Assembly: GCA_963678375.2 (NCBI GenBank)
Contig: OY782831.1
Location: 2,356,001 to 2,420,000 of the forward strand
Reading direction: 5' to 3'
From: JAEKNW01 sp963678375
Lineage (GTDB): Bacteria > Cloacimonadota > Cloacimonadia > Cloacimonadales > JAFGVF01
Length of the DNA stretch: 64,000 nt
Shown here in pieces: positions 18,541-28,437 of the stretch. How positions within the stretch are numbered: position 1 is the first letter of the stretch; every line of letters starts with the position of its first letter. The notes under the pieces are model-generated. The model worked only from the letters and a program-made list of their open reading frames with translations, did no database searches and was not told the origin of the DNA. Position numbers and translations under genes: made by a program.

Positions 18541-18576
18541 ATATTTGCTATTATCAATTATCTAAATTATCTCAAT

Positions 18577-19923
18577 CTATAAATCTGTTATTTTAGCAAT
18601 AGCTTCTTGGGCTATCTCTTTAGATCTTTCAGGTGACGGTGATTCAACATATACTCTAATTATCGGTTCAGTTCCAGATTTCCTAATATGAATCCAGAAG
18701 TTTTGTCCTATTATTTTCAGGCCATCTTGAGTATCTTTTTTATAATCTTTATAGATTTCGTGAGCTTTGGCAATAATCGGATCTAAGAGTTCAGCTTTTG
18801 TCTCAATTTTTGCTTTATGGAAATAGTAGTGAGGAATATCAGCAACGATGTCGGAAAGAGGTCTATCTTCTCTAGTTAAAAGTCCTAAAATAATAGCCAT
18901 ACCTGCAGGAGCATCTCTAGTGTAATGAACTTCTGGAACTATAATACCACCGTTTCCTTCTCCACCTATTGGAGATTGAATTTCTTTCATCTTTTTACCA
19001 ACATTGATTTCACCTACTTTAGTTCTATGAACAGCCACACCGTACTTTTTGGCAATGTCATCACTAGCCATAGATGAAGAAAGATTGAGAACAAGGTCAC
19101 CTTTTTTAAATGGAAGAACAAACTCTTCAGCCAAGAGTAATGAGAATTCTTCGCCTATGTATTGACCATTATTATCTACAATTGCTAAACGATCAACATC
19201 AGGGTCAGTGGCGAAACCAATATCTGCATTGTTGTCTTTAACAACTTGACAGAGTTGTGTAAGATTCTCTTTAAGTGGTTCAGCTACATGAGCAAAATGT
19301 CCGTTAGCTTCACTATTAATCTCGATAACTTGGCAACCAAGAGCTTTTAATAGTCTAGGAGAGATTAACCCCCCAGCTCCGTTAACAGAGTCTAAAACAA
19401 CCTTAAATCTTTTAGCTTTTATCTTTTCGATATCTAGATAAGGGATATCCAGGATCTTCTTTAAATGTCTTTCAATAGCTTGGTCATCTTCTGAGTATTG
19501 ACCCATCTTGTCCCAACTAGCGTATTCCACAGGATTATTGAGAGCTGCTTTATAGCTTTCAGCTCTCTCAGGGAAGAAGAACATTCCATTTTTATCTACA
19601 AGTTTGAAGGCATTCCAGTTCTGAGGATTATGGGAAGCAGTAATGGCTAATCCTCCCGCAGCATCTGATTCTTCAACAGCTAGCAAAACAGTGGGAGTGG
19701 CAACAATACCAAGATTAACTACATCACAACCAACTGATAGCAATCCAGACACAATTGCATGCATGAGAGCTGGGCCAGTTGTACGTGAATCTCTACCAAT
19801 AATGATTTTACCTCGTCCACAAATAATGCCAAAGTGAGCTGCAAATTTAACAGCTAAATCAGGGGTTAAGGATTCCCCATATATTCCTCTAATACCAGAA
19901 ACACTAATCATTAATTTACTCAT
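18577..19923 (-). CDS. glmM: Phosphoglucosamine mutase / phosphohexomutase
   Basis: An alpha-D-phosphohexomutase of 448 residues, most like GlmM, which converts glucosamine-6-phosphate to glucosamine-1-phosphate for peptidoglycan and LPS. The phosphoserine loop TASHNP has Ser97, the metal loop is DPDVDRL, the sugar loop is GEGNGGII, and the phosphate-binding C-terminus is RKSGTEPIIRVY. I place the start at 19923 (MSKLMISVSGIRG), preceded by AGAGGAGA; the longer frame would run through the terminator of the upstream gene. A phosphomannomutase specificity is possible: GEGNGG is typical of several subgroups, so the symbol is tentative. Confidence 0.85.
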   Translation of the reverse strand: MSKLMISVSGIRGIYGESLTPDLAVKFAAHFGIICGRGKIIIGRDSRTTGPALMHAIVSGLLSVGCDVVNLGIVATPTVLLAVEESDAAGGLAITASHNPQNWNAFKLVDKNGMFFFPERAESYKAALNNPVEYASWDKMGQYSEDDQAIERHLKKILDIPYLDIEKIKAKRFKVVLDSVNGAGGLISPRLLKALGCQVIEINSEANGHFAHVAEPLKENLTQLCQVVKDNNADIGFATDPDVDRLAIVDNNGQYIGEEFSLLLAEEFVLPFKKGDLVLNLSSSMASDDIAKKYGVAVHRTKVGEINVGKKMKEIQSPIGGEGNGGIIVPEVHYTRDAPAGMAIILGLLTREDRPLSDIVADIPHYYFHKAKIETKAELLDPIIAKAHEIYKDYKKDTQDGLKIIGQNFWIHIRKSGTEPIIRVYVESPSPERSKEIAQEAIAKITDL

Positions 19924-19943
19924 TAATAAATCTCCTCTAAAAA

Positions 19944-19970
19944 TAAAAAAAGCCGATGTTTCCACCGGCT
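19944..19970 (-). terminator. Rho-independent terminator of the PpiD-like gene
   Basis: Arms AGCCGATG (19951-19958) and CACCGGCT (19963-19970), with one mismatch, enclose TTTC. On the minus strand this is followed by a run of T residues. It sits directly after the chaperone gene and before the glmM ribosome site. Confidence 0.75.
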
Positions 19971-19976
19971 GATTGT

Positions 19977-22280
19977 TTATTGAATAGCCATAAATCGCTT
20001 ATCAGTGATTCTGGCTTCTTTTAATTTTTCTGCATACCACTTATTAAATTCACTTTCTTTTTCTCTTTCTACTTTAGCTTCATAATCAGCTTCTTTAGTT
20101 TTATTGAACTGTTCCATGTCTGCTTCAACGCTTGAAATTACTTTAAGGATGAAGTTGCCTTCATCAGTATAGTTAATTTCAGTAATTTGATTCATAGGAG
20201 CGTCAAAAAGAATTTCTACAGCTTTTTCAGAATTACTGATAGGAGCTAAGTATTTTGAGTTCTTATTGATATTACGAGCTTCATTTAGTGCCATTTTAAT
20301 ATCAGCAACAACATCATTTCCCTCTTTGCTAAGAGTAACTAAATAATAAGATCCTGCAGCTCTAACTAATCTTAATCCTTCTAAAGATGATTTTTTAGCA
20401 GCATTATAATCAGCTTTTAAAATATCAGTATTTAGTTCATCTTTAGGAAGGGTTGTGTTAGGGATTTCGTTGAATTTAATTTTAACTCTAACAGTATCTA
20501 AAGTAGATTTAACTAAAAGGGAATCAGTAATAAGATCTCTATAGTCTTCAACCTTATAATTATTATTGAATTGATCTAACATTTTATTAGCATATTCAAT
20601 TTTTTTATCTGCTTCTAATTCAGTACGGATACTTTTCTTTAAGTCATCATTTAACTCTTTATAATCATCTTTCTTTTTATCATCAATCATCACAACAACA
20701 TAATTTCCATCTTTATCTCTGAAGATTGGAGAAATATGATGTTTTTTGGAGTTTTTAATAAATGATAAATAACCATAGTTATAGTAAGAGTTAGACATAA
20801 AAGCAACTTTGTGATAAGCTTCTTGTCCATTATTTTTAAACTCAGAAGCATCAGTAGCTAACCATGGTGATTCGATAACTTCAGCATTGTATTGTTCAGC
20901 AAGACTTGTAAAGTTAGATGGTTCTACTTCTTCAACAAATTGTTGGCTATTTGATCTAATTTGTGACTTAGTTGATTCACTTAATTCTACTTTAACTAAG
21001 ATATGACGGGCTTTTACTTCTTTAACATCATCTTCAGTTTTAATATCATCAAGCTTTATAATATGGTAGCCAAATTGAGTTTCAAAAGGTTCTGAAATAT
21101 CTCCTTTTTCCATACTAAAAGCAACTGAATCAAACTCTGCAACCATTCTTCCTCTAGCAAACCAACCTAAATCACCACCACGACTAGCAGTACCTGGATC
21201 ATCTGATTCATTACGAGCGAGGGTTGAGAATGACTGTGGTTTTTCTTTAACTTGTTCATATAGTGAATTTATTTTCTCAAGAGCTAAAGCTTTATCTGCT
21301 TGACTTTCTTTAATTTCGAATTTAGCTAAAGTAAGTTTAACAGCACCATCAACTTTATAATCTTCTTTATTCTCATTATAATGCTTCTCAATATCAGCAT
21401 CAACAACTGCTGTTGAATCTACTTTAAATCTATAAGAAGGGAAGGCAAGAACTTTAGCAGATCTCTTAGTATTGTTTTTAAGATAATCTTCTTCAAACTC
21501 TTCCATAGTTGAAATTGAATCAGCAGTTACTTTATCTTGAAGCTTCTGAATTTTAATTTGATAATTAACATTCTCTTTAAATTGGTTAGGAGTCAAACCA
21601 GTTTGCTGAAAATACATATTAAGCATATTGTCATTAAGATTTCCATTTTCATCATATAGAAATGAGTAATTCTCTGTTATAAAGTCATTGTACTCTGACT
21701 TAGAAACTTTGATTCTATGACTATCTAACTCTTCTCTAATAATTTCTTGACCAATATAATCAGCCCAAGTTCTATCTTCTAACTGCAATCTTTCTTGTTC
21801 ACTGATTGAACCAGTTCTTTTATATTGATTATAATCAATATTATATGGTTTCAAACTCTCTTTTAATTGTGTAATTTGTGAGTTCAATTGTTCAATCATT
21901 TGGTCATTAGAAGTAATATTATCTTCTAAAGTTTGGATCTCAAGATTTAATTCTTCTGTTCTTAATGAATCATTAGTAACTTTATCAAGTTGGAAATTCA
22001 ACCTTCTAATTTCAGAATTAATTTCTCTTTTTTCTTCATTCAACATGCTAATTCTGTTTTCACTAGCATTAATGTTACTTAACATTTGTTGGATATTATT
22101 AAAAGTACTACGAAGACTATTATTATAGGCTTCTAATTCAACTTCAGAACCATTAATTTCTCCATATGTAGGTTTTGGCATAAATAGGCTTCTTAAGCCT
22201 AATGGTGCCATACCTAGCACAAATACAATAGCGACGACATAAATAATAATTTTCTGTTTTTCTCTAATTTGTTCAAGCAT
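19977..22280 (-). CDS. PpiD/SurA-like periplasmic peptidyl-prolyl isomerase
   Basis: A membrane-anchored chaperone of about 767 residues. An N-terminal transmembrane helix (about residues 11-30) is followed by a SurA_N-like part holding a long coiled coil (about 60-145, repeats like INSEIRRLNFQLDKV). Then comes a parvulin domain around FSTLARNESDDPGTASRGGDLGWFARG...PFETQFGYHIIKL, and probably a second, degenerate one. It should help outer-membrane and secreted proteins fold in the periplasm. The ATG at 22280 has AAAGGAG six bases upstream and is preferred over the one 15 bases earlier. PpiD in E. coli is shorter (623 residues); the extra length is mostly the coiled coil. Confidence 0.85.
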   Translation of the reverse strand: MLEQIREKQKIIIYVVAIVFVLGMAPLGLRSLFMPKPTYGEINGSEVELEAYNNSLRSTFNNIQQMLSNINASENRISMLNEEKREINSEIRRLNFQLDKVTNDSLRTEELNLEIQTLEDNITSNDQMIEQLNSQITQLKESLKPYNIDYNQYKRTGSISEQERLQLEDRTWADYIGQEIIREELDSHRIKVSKSEYNDFITENYSFLYDENGNLNDNMLNMYFQQTGLTPNQFKENVNYQIKIQKLQDKVTADSISTMEEFEEDYLKNNTKRSAKVLAFPSYRFKVDSTAVVDADIEKHYNENKEDYKVDGAVKLTLAKFEIKESQADKALALEKINSLYEQVKEKPQSFSTLARNESDDPGTASRGGDLGWFARGRMVAEFDSVAFSMEKGDISEPFETQFGYHIIKLDDIKTEDDVKEVKARHILVKVELSESTKSQIRSNSQQFVEEVEPSNFTSLAEQYNAEVIESPWLATDASEFKNNGQEAYHKVAFMSNSYYNYGYLSFIKNSKKHHISPIFRDKDGNYVVVMIDDKKKDDYKELNDDLKKSIRTELEADKKIEYANKMLDQFNNNYKVEDYRDLITDSLLVKSTLDTVRVKIKFNEIPNTTLPKDELNTDILKADYNAAKKSSLEGLRLVRAAGSYYLVTLSKEGNDVVADIKMALNEARNINKNSKYLAPISNSEKAVEILFDAPMNQITEINYTDEGNFILKVISSVEADMEQFNKTKEADYEAKVEREKESEFNKWYAEKLKEARITDKRFMAIQ

Positions 22281-22295
22281 TGCGACTCCTTTCAT

Positions 22296-22675
22296 GCTTA
22301 ATATTTAATATTAATCATAATTAATACAAATTCTCAAATCTTTATATTTTGTTCAAGATATTTTTTTAAAAAATATTCTATGAGATGTATAATGTGTTGA
22401 TAAATAGAAAAATAGCTCCATGTAATATTCAAAGTTTTGCTAAGAAAATATTCTTTTATGGCAAAATTAATCATTTATTAATCTTAAATCTCATATTAGC
22501 AAAGATGCAAAATATCTCTTATAAAGCAGCATTATTGTTAGTTTCTCTCAATAAGTTTGGAATTTTAAAGTATAAGTGCCTTTGACCTATTGAATTATAA
22601 GGGAAAATTAATTTTTTTATTGCCAAATAGACAGTTAATAAAATAATTGATGCACTAATTTAATGGAGTTAATAT
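22296..22675. other. AT-rich divergent promoter region
   Basis: A 380-base gap between the divergent chaperone and endonuclease genes. It contains a 66-codon open frame (22385-22585) without a ribosome site, which I regard as chance. No clear terminator or repeat is seen. Confidence 0.4.
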
Positions 22676-24310
22676 ATGAAACGTTTTTTAATTTTGATAG
22701 TCGGATTATTATCTGTAGGGGCAGTCTTTGGGCAGATTTTAACTCTATCTCAGAATGAAGTCAATTTTGGACAAGTAAATATTGATACCGAGAGTTTTGT
22801 GGATATTGATGTTACCAATACCTCAGACCAGCTTGTTACTATAAATGTGGTTGAAAATAGCGATGTAATAGAACTTGATACAGTAACTTTTGAATTATCT
22901 CCCCAAGGTGTAACTACAGTACACCTTACAGTGATTCCTGAAACAAATATTGTTTATGACCACACTATATTTTTTAATGTTGATGAAGAAGAATATTCAC
23001 TTCCTCTCAAAGTTAATGTAGGGGGAAGAATCCCAGATTCAAGATATAATTCAACATATAATAAATGGGATTCAGAATTAAAATCTGCTCTAGAATCTAT
23101 CATTGATAATCATTATTCAATAAGTTATGAAGATGCAAGAGTTGAATTATTTGGCTATATTGCTAATGAATCTGGACAAGTTCGTTGTGTATATACTAAT
23201 GAATGGTATTCATGTTCACCAGGAAACACTCCCAACTGGAATGTTATAAACACTGAACATACTTGGCCACAATCAATGGGAGCTGAAGGAACAGCAAAGT
23301 CTGATTTACATCATTTATTTCCTACGAATTCGCAGGCAAATAGTATAAGAGGAAACTATCCTTTTGGTATTGTTACCAATGCTAGCTGGCAGGAAGGTGG
23401 ATCTAAAAAAGGTACTAACTCTGGTGGCACAACTGTATTTGAACCTAGAGATGATCATAAAGGGGATACTGCTAGAGCAATGTTTTATTTTGCATTAAGA
23501 TATAATAATCCAAGTAATTTCCTTAACAGTGCTAACCAGCAAATGATTCTTAGAGATTGGTATTATCAAGATCCTGTGAGTGATTATGAAACTGATCGTA
23601 ATGACGAAATAGTAGATATTCAAAATAAACCTAATCCATTTATTGAATATCCAATGCTATTAGATAGAATAGCTAACATTACCCACAATATTTCCACTCC
23701 AAGGTTTCCGGAAATATATATACCATATACTCAATATAACTTCCCACAGACTCAGCTAAACCAAACTTCTAGTCTTAGCATTCCTATTACAAATACTGGT
23801 GATACTGACTTATCTATATCATCCATCACTTCAAGCAGTTTAGCTTTCGAAGTTGTTGATTATCCGAATAATTTAGCTATTGGTGATTGGGGACTTGTGG
23901 AAGTAAACTTTACTCCAACTTCAGAAGATTCATATAATGGTAATCTGCAAATTTTCAGTAATACAGACTCTTATTCTCTTGAAATTTTAGGAAACGGTTC
24001 TACTACTCCTAATAGCAATGATGCTGTTGCTTTTACAAATCTTACTATAAGTAACTATCCAAATCCATTTCAAAATTCAACTACTTTGAATATTCACGGA
24101 ATAAAAAATAAGGAACTTAGAATCAATATTTATAATATTAAAGGACAAAGAGTTTCAAGTCTGACTAGTTTTACTGTAAAAGGTGGAAATAGTGAAATCA
24201 CTTGGAATGGAAAAGATGAGAATGGAAGTAAACTTCCTTCAGGATTATATTTTGCTAAAATTGAATCAGGTAATCAAAGTATTACTCAAAAAATGTTAAT
24301 AATGAAATAA
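22676..24310 (+). CDS. Secreted endonuclease I with sorting domain
   Basis: A 544-residue exported nuclease. A signal peptide (about residues 1-19, ending FGQ) leads into a beta-sandwich segment (about 20-120). Then comes an endonuclease I (EndA/NucM-type) domain with the His-Me finger motifs INTEHTWPQSMGAEG and SDLHHLFPTNSQANSIRGNYPFG. A second Ig-like/HYDIN-like beta domain (about 360-445) precedes the FlgD-like sorting domain (NYPNPFQNST to MLIMK). It should degrade extracellular DNA and RNA, giving nucleotides or dissolving biofilm. RBS GGAG lies seven bases before the ATG. The next gene, an aminopeptidase, follows after 23 bases. Confidence 0.9.
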   Translation: MKRFLILIVGLLSVGAVFGQILTLSQNEVNFGQVNIDTESFVDIDVTNTSDQLVTINVVENSDVIELDTVTFELSPQGVTTVHLTVIPETNIVYDHTIFFNVDEEEYSLPLKVNVGGRIPDSRYNSTYNKWDSELKSALESIIDNHYSISYEDARVELFGYIANESGQVRCVYTNEWYSCSPGNTPNWNVINTEHTWPQSMGAEGTAKSDLHHLFPTNSQANSIRGNYPFGIVTNASWQEGGSKKGTNSGGTTVFEPRDDHKGDTARAMFYFALRYNNPSNFLNSANQQMILRDWYYQDPVSDYETDRNDEIVDIQNKPNPFIEYPMLLDRIANITHNISTPRFPEIYIPYTQYNFPQTQLNQTSSLSIPITNTGDTDLSISSITSSSLAFEVVDYPNNLAIGDWGLVEVNFTPTSEDSYNGNLQIFSNTDSYSLEILGNGSTTPNSNDAVAFTNLTISNYPNPFQNSTTLNIHGIKNKELRINIYNIKGQRVSSLTSFTVKGGNSEITWNGKDENGSKLPSGLYFAKIESGNQSITQKMLIMK

Positions 24311-24333
24311 AATAATATTTGAGAGGTTAAGAT

Positions 24334-25614
24334 ATGACAAACCACAAAGAATTAGCTGTTGATTTAAAAAGTTTTTTGGATAAGAGTCCAACTGCTTTCC
24401 AGGCAACAGAAGTTATAGTAAAAGAATTGTTAGATAATGGTTTTGTAAAATTATCTGAAGGTGATAAATGGAAACTAAAAGCAGGAGGAAAGTATTTTGT
24501 TATTAGAAATAACTCTGCTGTTATTGCTTTTATAAATGGTACTGCTTCACCTGCAGAAACAGGTTTTAAAATTTCAGGAGCTCATACTGATAGTCCTGCC
24601 TTAAAAGTTAAAGTAGGCTCTGAAGCAAAATATAAAAACTATCATAAAGTATTTGTTGAAGTTTATGGCGGACCTATTGTCAATACTTGGTTTGACCGTG
24701 AATTATCATTAGCTGGTAGAGTGACTTATCTTGCTGATAATCAAGTAGAATCTACTAACATCTTCATTGATCGTCCTATCGGGATTATACCTAATTTAGC
24801 TATACATTTAAACAGAACAGTAAATAAAGGGCTAGAAATTAATAAACAAAATGAATTACCTGTCTTATTAGGAACCTCTGAAAAAGAGTCTTTTTTAGAA
24901 GCTTTGATTGCTAGTGAATGCAAGATCGACGCAAGTGACATTTTAGATTATGACCTCTTCTTTATTCCATTTGAAAAGACTCTTATCTACGGTATAGATG
25001 ATGACTTAATCTCCTCTGGTAGATTAGATGATCTAGCTATGTGTCATGCCATTTTAAGAGCTTTACTAGCTACAAAAGATAATAAGGCTACTGTAGTAGC
25101 AACATTCTATGATAATGAAGAGATTGGTTCTCAAACTCTTCAAGGAGCTAATTCCTCCTTCTTAGAAATGATACTCAATAGGATTAATTTCTCTTGGGAT
25201 GGTAATCTAGAAGATTATGCAAGAGCTATTGATAAATCTTTTCAAATATCAGCTGACCAAGCTCATGCTGTTCATCCAAATTATGCAAGTAAACATGACA
25301 GCAATTATGCTCCAGAACTTAATAAAGGTCCTGTCGTCAAGTTCTCTGCTAACTATCGATATGCAACCAACTCTGAAAGCTCAGCCTTCTTCATGAGCAT
25401 ATGCAAGAAATTAGATATTCCTTGTCAGAAAATGATTAATCGATCAGATATCCCATCTGGTTCTACTATTGGTCCAGTTAGCTCAGCTACAACAAGTATC
25501 AAGACAGTAGATATTGGGAATCCAATGTTTGCTATGCATTCTACAAGAGAAACTATGGGTACTTTAGATCAATACTATGTTACTGAAGTTTTGAAAGAGT
25601 TTAATAGAAGCTAG
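24334..25614 (+). CDS. apeB: M18 family aspartyl aminopeptidase
   Basis: A zinc aminopeptidase of the M18 family (426 residues), removing N-terminal acidic and other residues from peptides in the cytoplasm. Seen are the metal histidine and aspartate in GAHTDSPALK, the central SSGRLDDLAMCHA aspartate, the catalytic pair in FYDNEEIGSQT, the ADQAHAVHPNY block, and the final metal histidine in MFAMHSTRETMG. Length is normal for the family. RBS GAGAGG precedes the ATG. It is probably transcribed with the secreted nuclease and ends at a strong hairpin. Use of peptides fits an amino-acid-fermenting cell. Confidence 0.95.
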   Translation: MTNHKELAVDLKSFLDKSPTAFQATEVIVKELLDNGFVKLSEGDKWKLKAGGKYFVIRNNSAVIAFINGTASPAETGFKISGAHTDSPALKVKVGSEAKYKNYHKVFVEVYGGPIVNTWFDRELSLAGRVTYLADNQVESTNIFIDRPIGIIPNLAIHLNRTVNKGLEINKQNELPVLLGTSEKESFLEALIASECKIDASDILDYDLFFIPFEKTLIYGIDDDLISSGRLDDLAMCHAILRALLATKDNKATVVATFYDNEEIGSQTLQGANSSFLEMILNRINFSWDGNLEDYARAIDKSFQISADQAHAVHPNYASKHDSNYAPELNKGPVVKFSANYRYATNSESSAFFMSICKKLDIPCQKMINRSDIPSGSTIGPVSSATTSIKTVDIGNPMFAMHSTRETMGTLDQYYVTEVLKEFNRS

Positions 25615-25676
25615 TTTATATAATATTAGTTGATATAGCTAGCAATTTATCAAATTAGATTATGTAAATAAATTTT

Positions 25677-25710
25677 GAAGGGACTCCAATAATGCAGAGT
25701 CCCTTCATTA
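25677..25710 (+). terminator. Terminator after apeB
   Basis: Ten-base perfect arms GAAGGGACTC (25677-25686) and GAGTCCCTTC (25697-25706) enclose ten bases and are followed by ATTATAG. It is a strong hairpin with a weak T tract. Confidence 0.7.
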
Positions 25711-26011
25711 TAGAATTGACATACTAGATAATACTCTAAGAATGAGTATGAACGTTAATCTTATAGTAAAGTTGTTGTGTTCAGAAAATTATTATAAAAT
25801 TAGATATTGATATAAGTTTGTGGTTAACTAAAGCCTATTGCATCCCTCATTATTACTTTCTCCATAAATTTCTACTAGTATGTGAGGATAGTAACAATAG
25901 TGAAGTAATGAAGCAAAGAAATAAGCAAAGATAAGGTTTTAATCACTTGGTTATAATAACTGTATATTATATATTTGTATTACTAATAATATTTCTGAGA
26001 TAGAAGTTTTT
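25711..26011. other. Convergent intergenic region with a palindromic repeat
   Basis: Three hundred bases without a gene lie between apeB and umuC. The only feature seen besides the apeB terminator is copy B of the interspersed palindrome at 25843-25905. Confidence 0.5.
25843..25905. repeat. Interspersed palindromic repeat, copy B
   Basis: Left arm CCCTCATTATTACT and right arm AGTAACAATAGTGAAG frame TCTCCATAAATTTCTA. The 16-base centre is identical to the reverse complement of the copy at 40892-40946. Copies A and D share the arms. Confidence 0.55.
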
Positions 26012-27286
26012 CTACTTTACTTTAGGAATATCTTTCCAGGAAGTAGTGTATTTAGGGGAGAGGAGATTACGCCGCATCTGCCATTTATTTTTGATACCTA
26101 GGCTACCATAAAAGAGAGTATTCTCGCCCATAGTATTGTTGATTTTATCAACAACTTTCATAATATCTTTTTGTGGTGTATCCAAATAGAGAGGAGTAAA
26201 AATATCATAGGGGACATTTTCTTCTGATGAAATATCAGTTATCATTACCCCAGCCTTTTTATATAAGAAACCTCTGCGATAAATTCTTCTTAAAATTTTC
26301 AATGCTACTTCAATGAAATCAGGTGTATAAGCAGTGGGATTAGTAAATTTAAAAGAAGCATTATTATTGTATTGAGGTGTCTCTTTGAACCTATTAGTTG
26401 ATATAAAGACAGAGATAATTGAGGCAACAGAGTTTTGATTTCTTAACTTCTTTACTGCAGTAGTAGTATAAGTCGCAACGGCTTCTTCCATTTCTTGGAG
26501 GGTAGATACTGGTTTTCCAAAAGATTTAGATGATACGATACCTTTTTTAGGTGCAATAATCATATCTAAATCAATACATGATTTACCTCTAAGTTCCAAA
26601 ACTGTTTTATGTCCAACTGAGGTTAGATATTTATCAATCCATTCATCATTAGATTTTTTTAAATCATAAGCAGTAAAAATGTTATTATCTATAAGAAATT
26701 TAGAATACTGTCTGCCAATTCCCCAAACATCATCAACAGGTACCCTAACTAGTACTCTATCTATATCTTTTTCTGCAAGAAGATTAAAAACTCCATTATA
26801 CTGCTTGTTTTTCTTAGCTATATGATTAGCTATTTTAGCTAAAGTTTTGGTAGATGCGATTCCTATTGATACGGGAATACCAGTTGTTTGATGAATTTTT
26901 TTTCTTATTTCCTGCATATAGGCAGTTAAATCACGATTTCGGAAACTACTTAACTCTATAAAAGATTCATCAATTGAATATACTTCAATATCAGGACAGA
27001 AATCAGCAATTGTATTCATTACTCTATTTGACATATCAGCATATAGTGTATAGTTAGAAGAAAATACTTTTATTCCATGCCTTCTAAAAAGGTACTCATT
27101 TTTAAAAGCTGGAATGCCCATAGGGATACCCAAATCTTTAACTTCTTGTGAACGAGCAATTATACAACCATCATTGTTAGACAAGACAGCTATCGGTACA
27201 TTCTCTAACTCAGGCCGAAATACACGCTCACAAGAAGCATAGAAATTATTACAATCAATTAGGGCAAAGATTGTTTTATTTTTCAT
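26012..27286 (-). CDS. umuC: Error-prone DNA polymerase V catalytic subunit
   Basis: A Y-family polymerase of 424 residues that copies damaged DNA as UmuD'2C. Palm-domain metal ligands are Asp11 in FALIDCNNFY and Asp106/Glu107 in VYSIDESF. The helix-hairpin-helix region (VWGIGRQYSKFL) and a UmuC-type C-terminal extension (residues about 350-424) are present, which separates it from DinB. It starts four bases after umuD, so the two subunits are made together. Expression is expected to be DNA-damage induced, but I find no recognisable LexA box upstream of this operon. Confidence 0.95.
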   Translation of the reverse strand: MKNKTIFALIDCNNFYASCERVFRPELENVPIAVLSNNDGCIIARSQEVKDLGIPMGIPAFKNEYLFRRHGIKVFSSNYTLYADMSNRVMNTIADFCPDIEVYSIDESFIELSSFRNRDLTAYMQEIRKKIHQTTGIPVSIGIASTKTLAKIANHIAKKNKQYNGVFNLLAEKDIDRVLVRVPVDDVWGIGRQYSKFLIDNNIFTAYDLKKSNDEWIDKYLTSVGHKTVLELRGKSCIDLDMIIAPKKGIVSSKSFGKPVSTLQEMEEAVATYTTTAVKKLRNQNSVASIISVFISTNRFKETPQYNNNASFKFTNPTAYTPDFIEVALKILRRIYRRGFLYKKAGVMITDISSEENVPYDIFTPLYLDTPQKDIMKVVDKINNTMGENTLFYGSLGIKNKWQMRRNLLSPKYTTSWKDIPKVK

Positions 27287-27290
27287 AATT

Positions 27291-27743
27291 CTAAAGTTTA
27301 TGGATTACGTAAGTAACAACTCCCCAGACAGAAAACTGATCATCAGAAGTAACTACAATAGTATCAAATTCTGGGTTTTCAGGTTTAAGATAGTAGATCC
27401 CATTTTCAATGATTAGCCTTTTTACAGTTAACTCTCCATTCAAAACAGCGATAATGACCTTCTTGTTGACTGCTTCTAAGGCTCTATCGACAATTAATAT
27501 ATCATCAGGGAATATTCCCGCTTCAAGCATAGAATAACCATCTACCCTTACAAAATAAGTTGCTGAAGGGTGCTTAATGAGATATTCGTTAAGATCTAAT
27601 CGGTCTTCTATGTAGTCTTGGGCAGGAGAAGGAAATCCCGCTGGTATATCAGAAGCTAATAAGGGTCTGACTAACTTTGTTTTAGGATTACTCTTAAAGA
27701 TAGCTTTTATTGAGCCATCACTTCTTAATCTGGAAGCTGACAT
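27291..27743 (-). CDS. umuD: UmuD translesion-polymerase subunit, self-cleaving
   Basis: A LexA-like S24 protein of 150 residues. It cleaves itself to UmuD' and activates UmuC. The cleavage site lies at Ala35-Gly36 in IPAGFPSPAQDY; the catalytic serine is Ser71 (GYSML) and the lysine Lys108 (ELTVKRL). E. coli has GDSM at the serine, so the Asp-to-Tyr change is a small oddity. Its first 19 bases overlap the end of the upstream lipoprotein gene, and no strong ribosome site is seen. Translation may therefore depend on the upstream gene. The N-terminal arm is slightly longer than in E. coli. Confidence 0.95.
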   Translation of the reverse strand: MSASRLRSDGSIKAIFKSNPKTKLVRPLLASDIPAGFPSPAQDYIEDRLDLNEYLIKHPSATYFVRVDGYSMLEAGIFPDDILIVDRALEAVNKKVIIAVLNGELTVKRLIIENGIYYLKPENPEFDTIVVTSDDQFSVWGVVTYVIHKL

Positions 27744-28429
27744 TGAATATTAGTACTCTTAAAAGTATCTGAATCAAGTTTTAATTCAGCTCTAATAGTA
27801 ACTAGAGCATCTTGAGTAGGTGCTTTAAAGTTGCTGGTCGCAATTCCTTCTACATCTACTGTTGCTGTAGGTTGAATAATATAACCATCTTCAGCATTTA
27901 TAGCTATAAAAACTACTTCAATGTCCATATCTGCAAAATCTATATTGTCACTAGAAACATAGGCTGTCAAACTAGTTGAGGAAAACCCATCAGCATTTAA
28001 AGTGTTACTTCCTGCAACTAAGGAATCAATTCTTGGGAAATCAAAAATAGGTATGTTTAAGATTTCTTTCTCAGAAGGCCATGTTTCTAAGACAAATTCA
28101 ACATTTGCAATACCATATCCATCTCTAGCAATAAAGCGTCCTTGGGCAAAACCTGTATTATCTGTTAAGAGAGATTGGCTATTACCAGTACCAATGAAGT
28201 TACCCATCTGATTGGTGATTGTTACGTCAACTCTTCGTTCATTAAGCTTCGAAAGTGGTCCATCTAGCTGTATTTGAATTACCATGTCATTATGATCAGA
28301 ATGGTTAAAGACATAACTTATCTCTTCATCAGGTATAGATACGTACATCTTTGGGTTCTCAGAACCTCTATCATCACAAGCTGTTAATAGAAATAAAGAC
28401 AAGATAGCAACTAGTAAAAAATATTTCAT
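27725..28429 (-). CDS. Ig-like lipoprotein
   Basis: A 234-residue lipoprotein with a type II signal peptide (LFLLTAC, anchor cysteine 18). The mature protein is beta-rich. One segment (LLTDNTGFAQGRFIARDGYGIANVEFVLE) resembles invasin/Big_1-type Ig-like repeats, with a second similar segment near the C-terminus (TATVDVEGIATSNFKAPTQ). It is probably anchored at the outer membrane, facing the periplasm or surface. A strong AGGAGG precedes the ATG, eight bases after xerD. Its position between xerD and umuDC is odd; no functional link is evident. Confidence 0.8.
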   Translation of the reverse strand: MKYFLLVAILSLFLLTACDDRGSENPKMYVSIPDEEISYVFNHSDHNDMVIQIQLDGPLSKLNERRVDVTITNQMGNFIGTGNSQSLLTDNTGFAQGRFIARDGYGIANVEFVLETWPSEKEILNIPIFDFPRIDSLVAGSNTLNADGFSSTSLTAYVSSDNIDFADMDIEVVFIAINAEDGYIIQPTATVDVEGIATSNFKAPTQDALVTIRAELKLDSDTFKSTNIQCQLPD

Positions 28430-28437
28430 TCATCCTC

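Noticed and set aside
22385..22585. Small open frame upstream of the secreted nuclease
   Set aside because: No ribosome site, AT-driven composition (Ile, Leu, Lys, Asn) and no recognisable motif.
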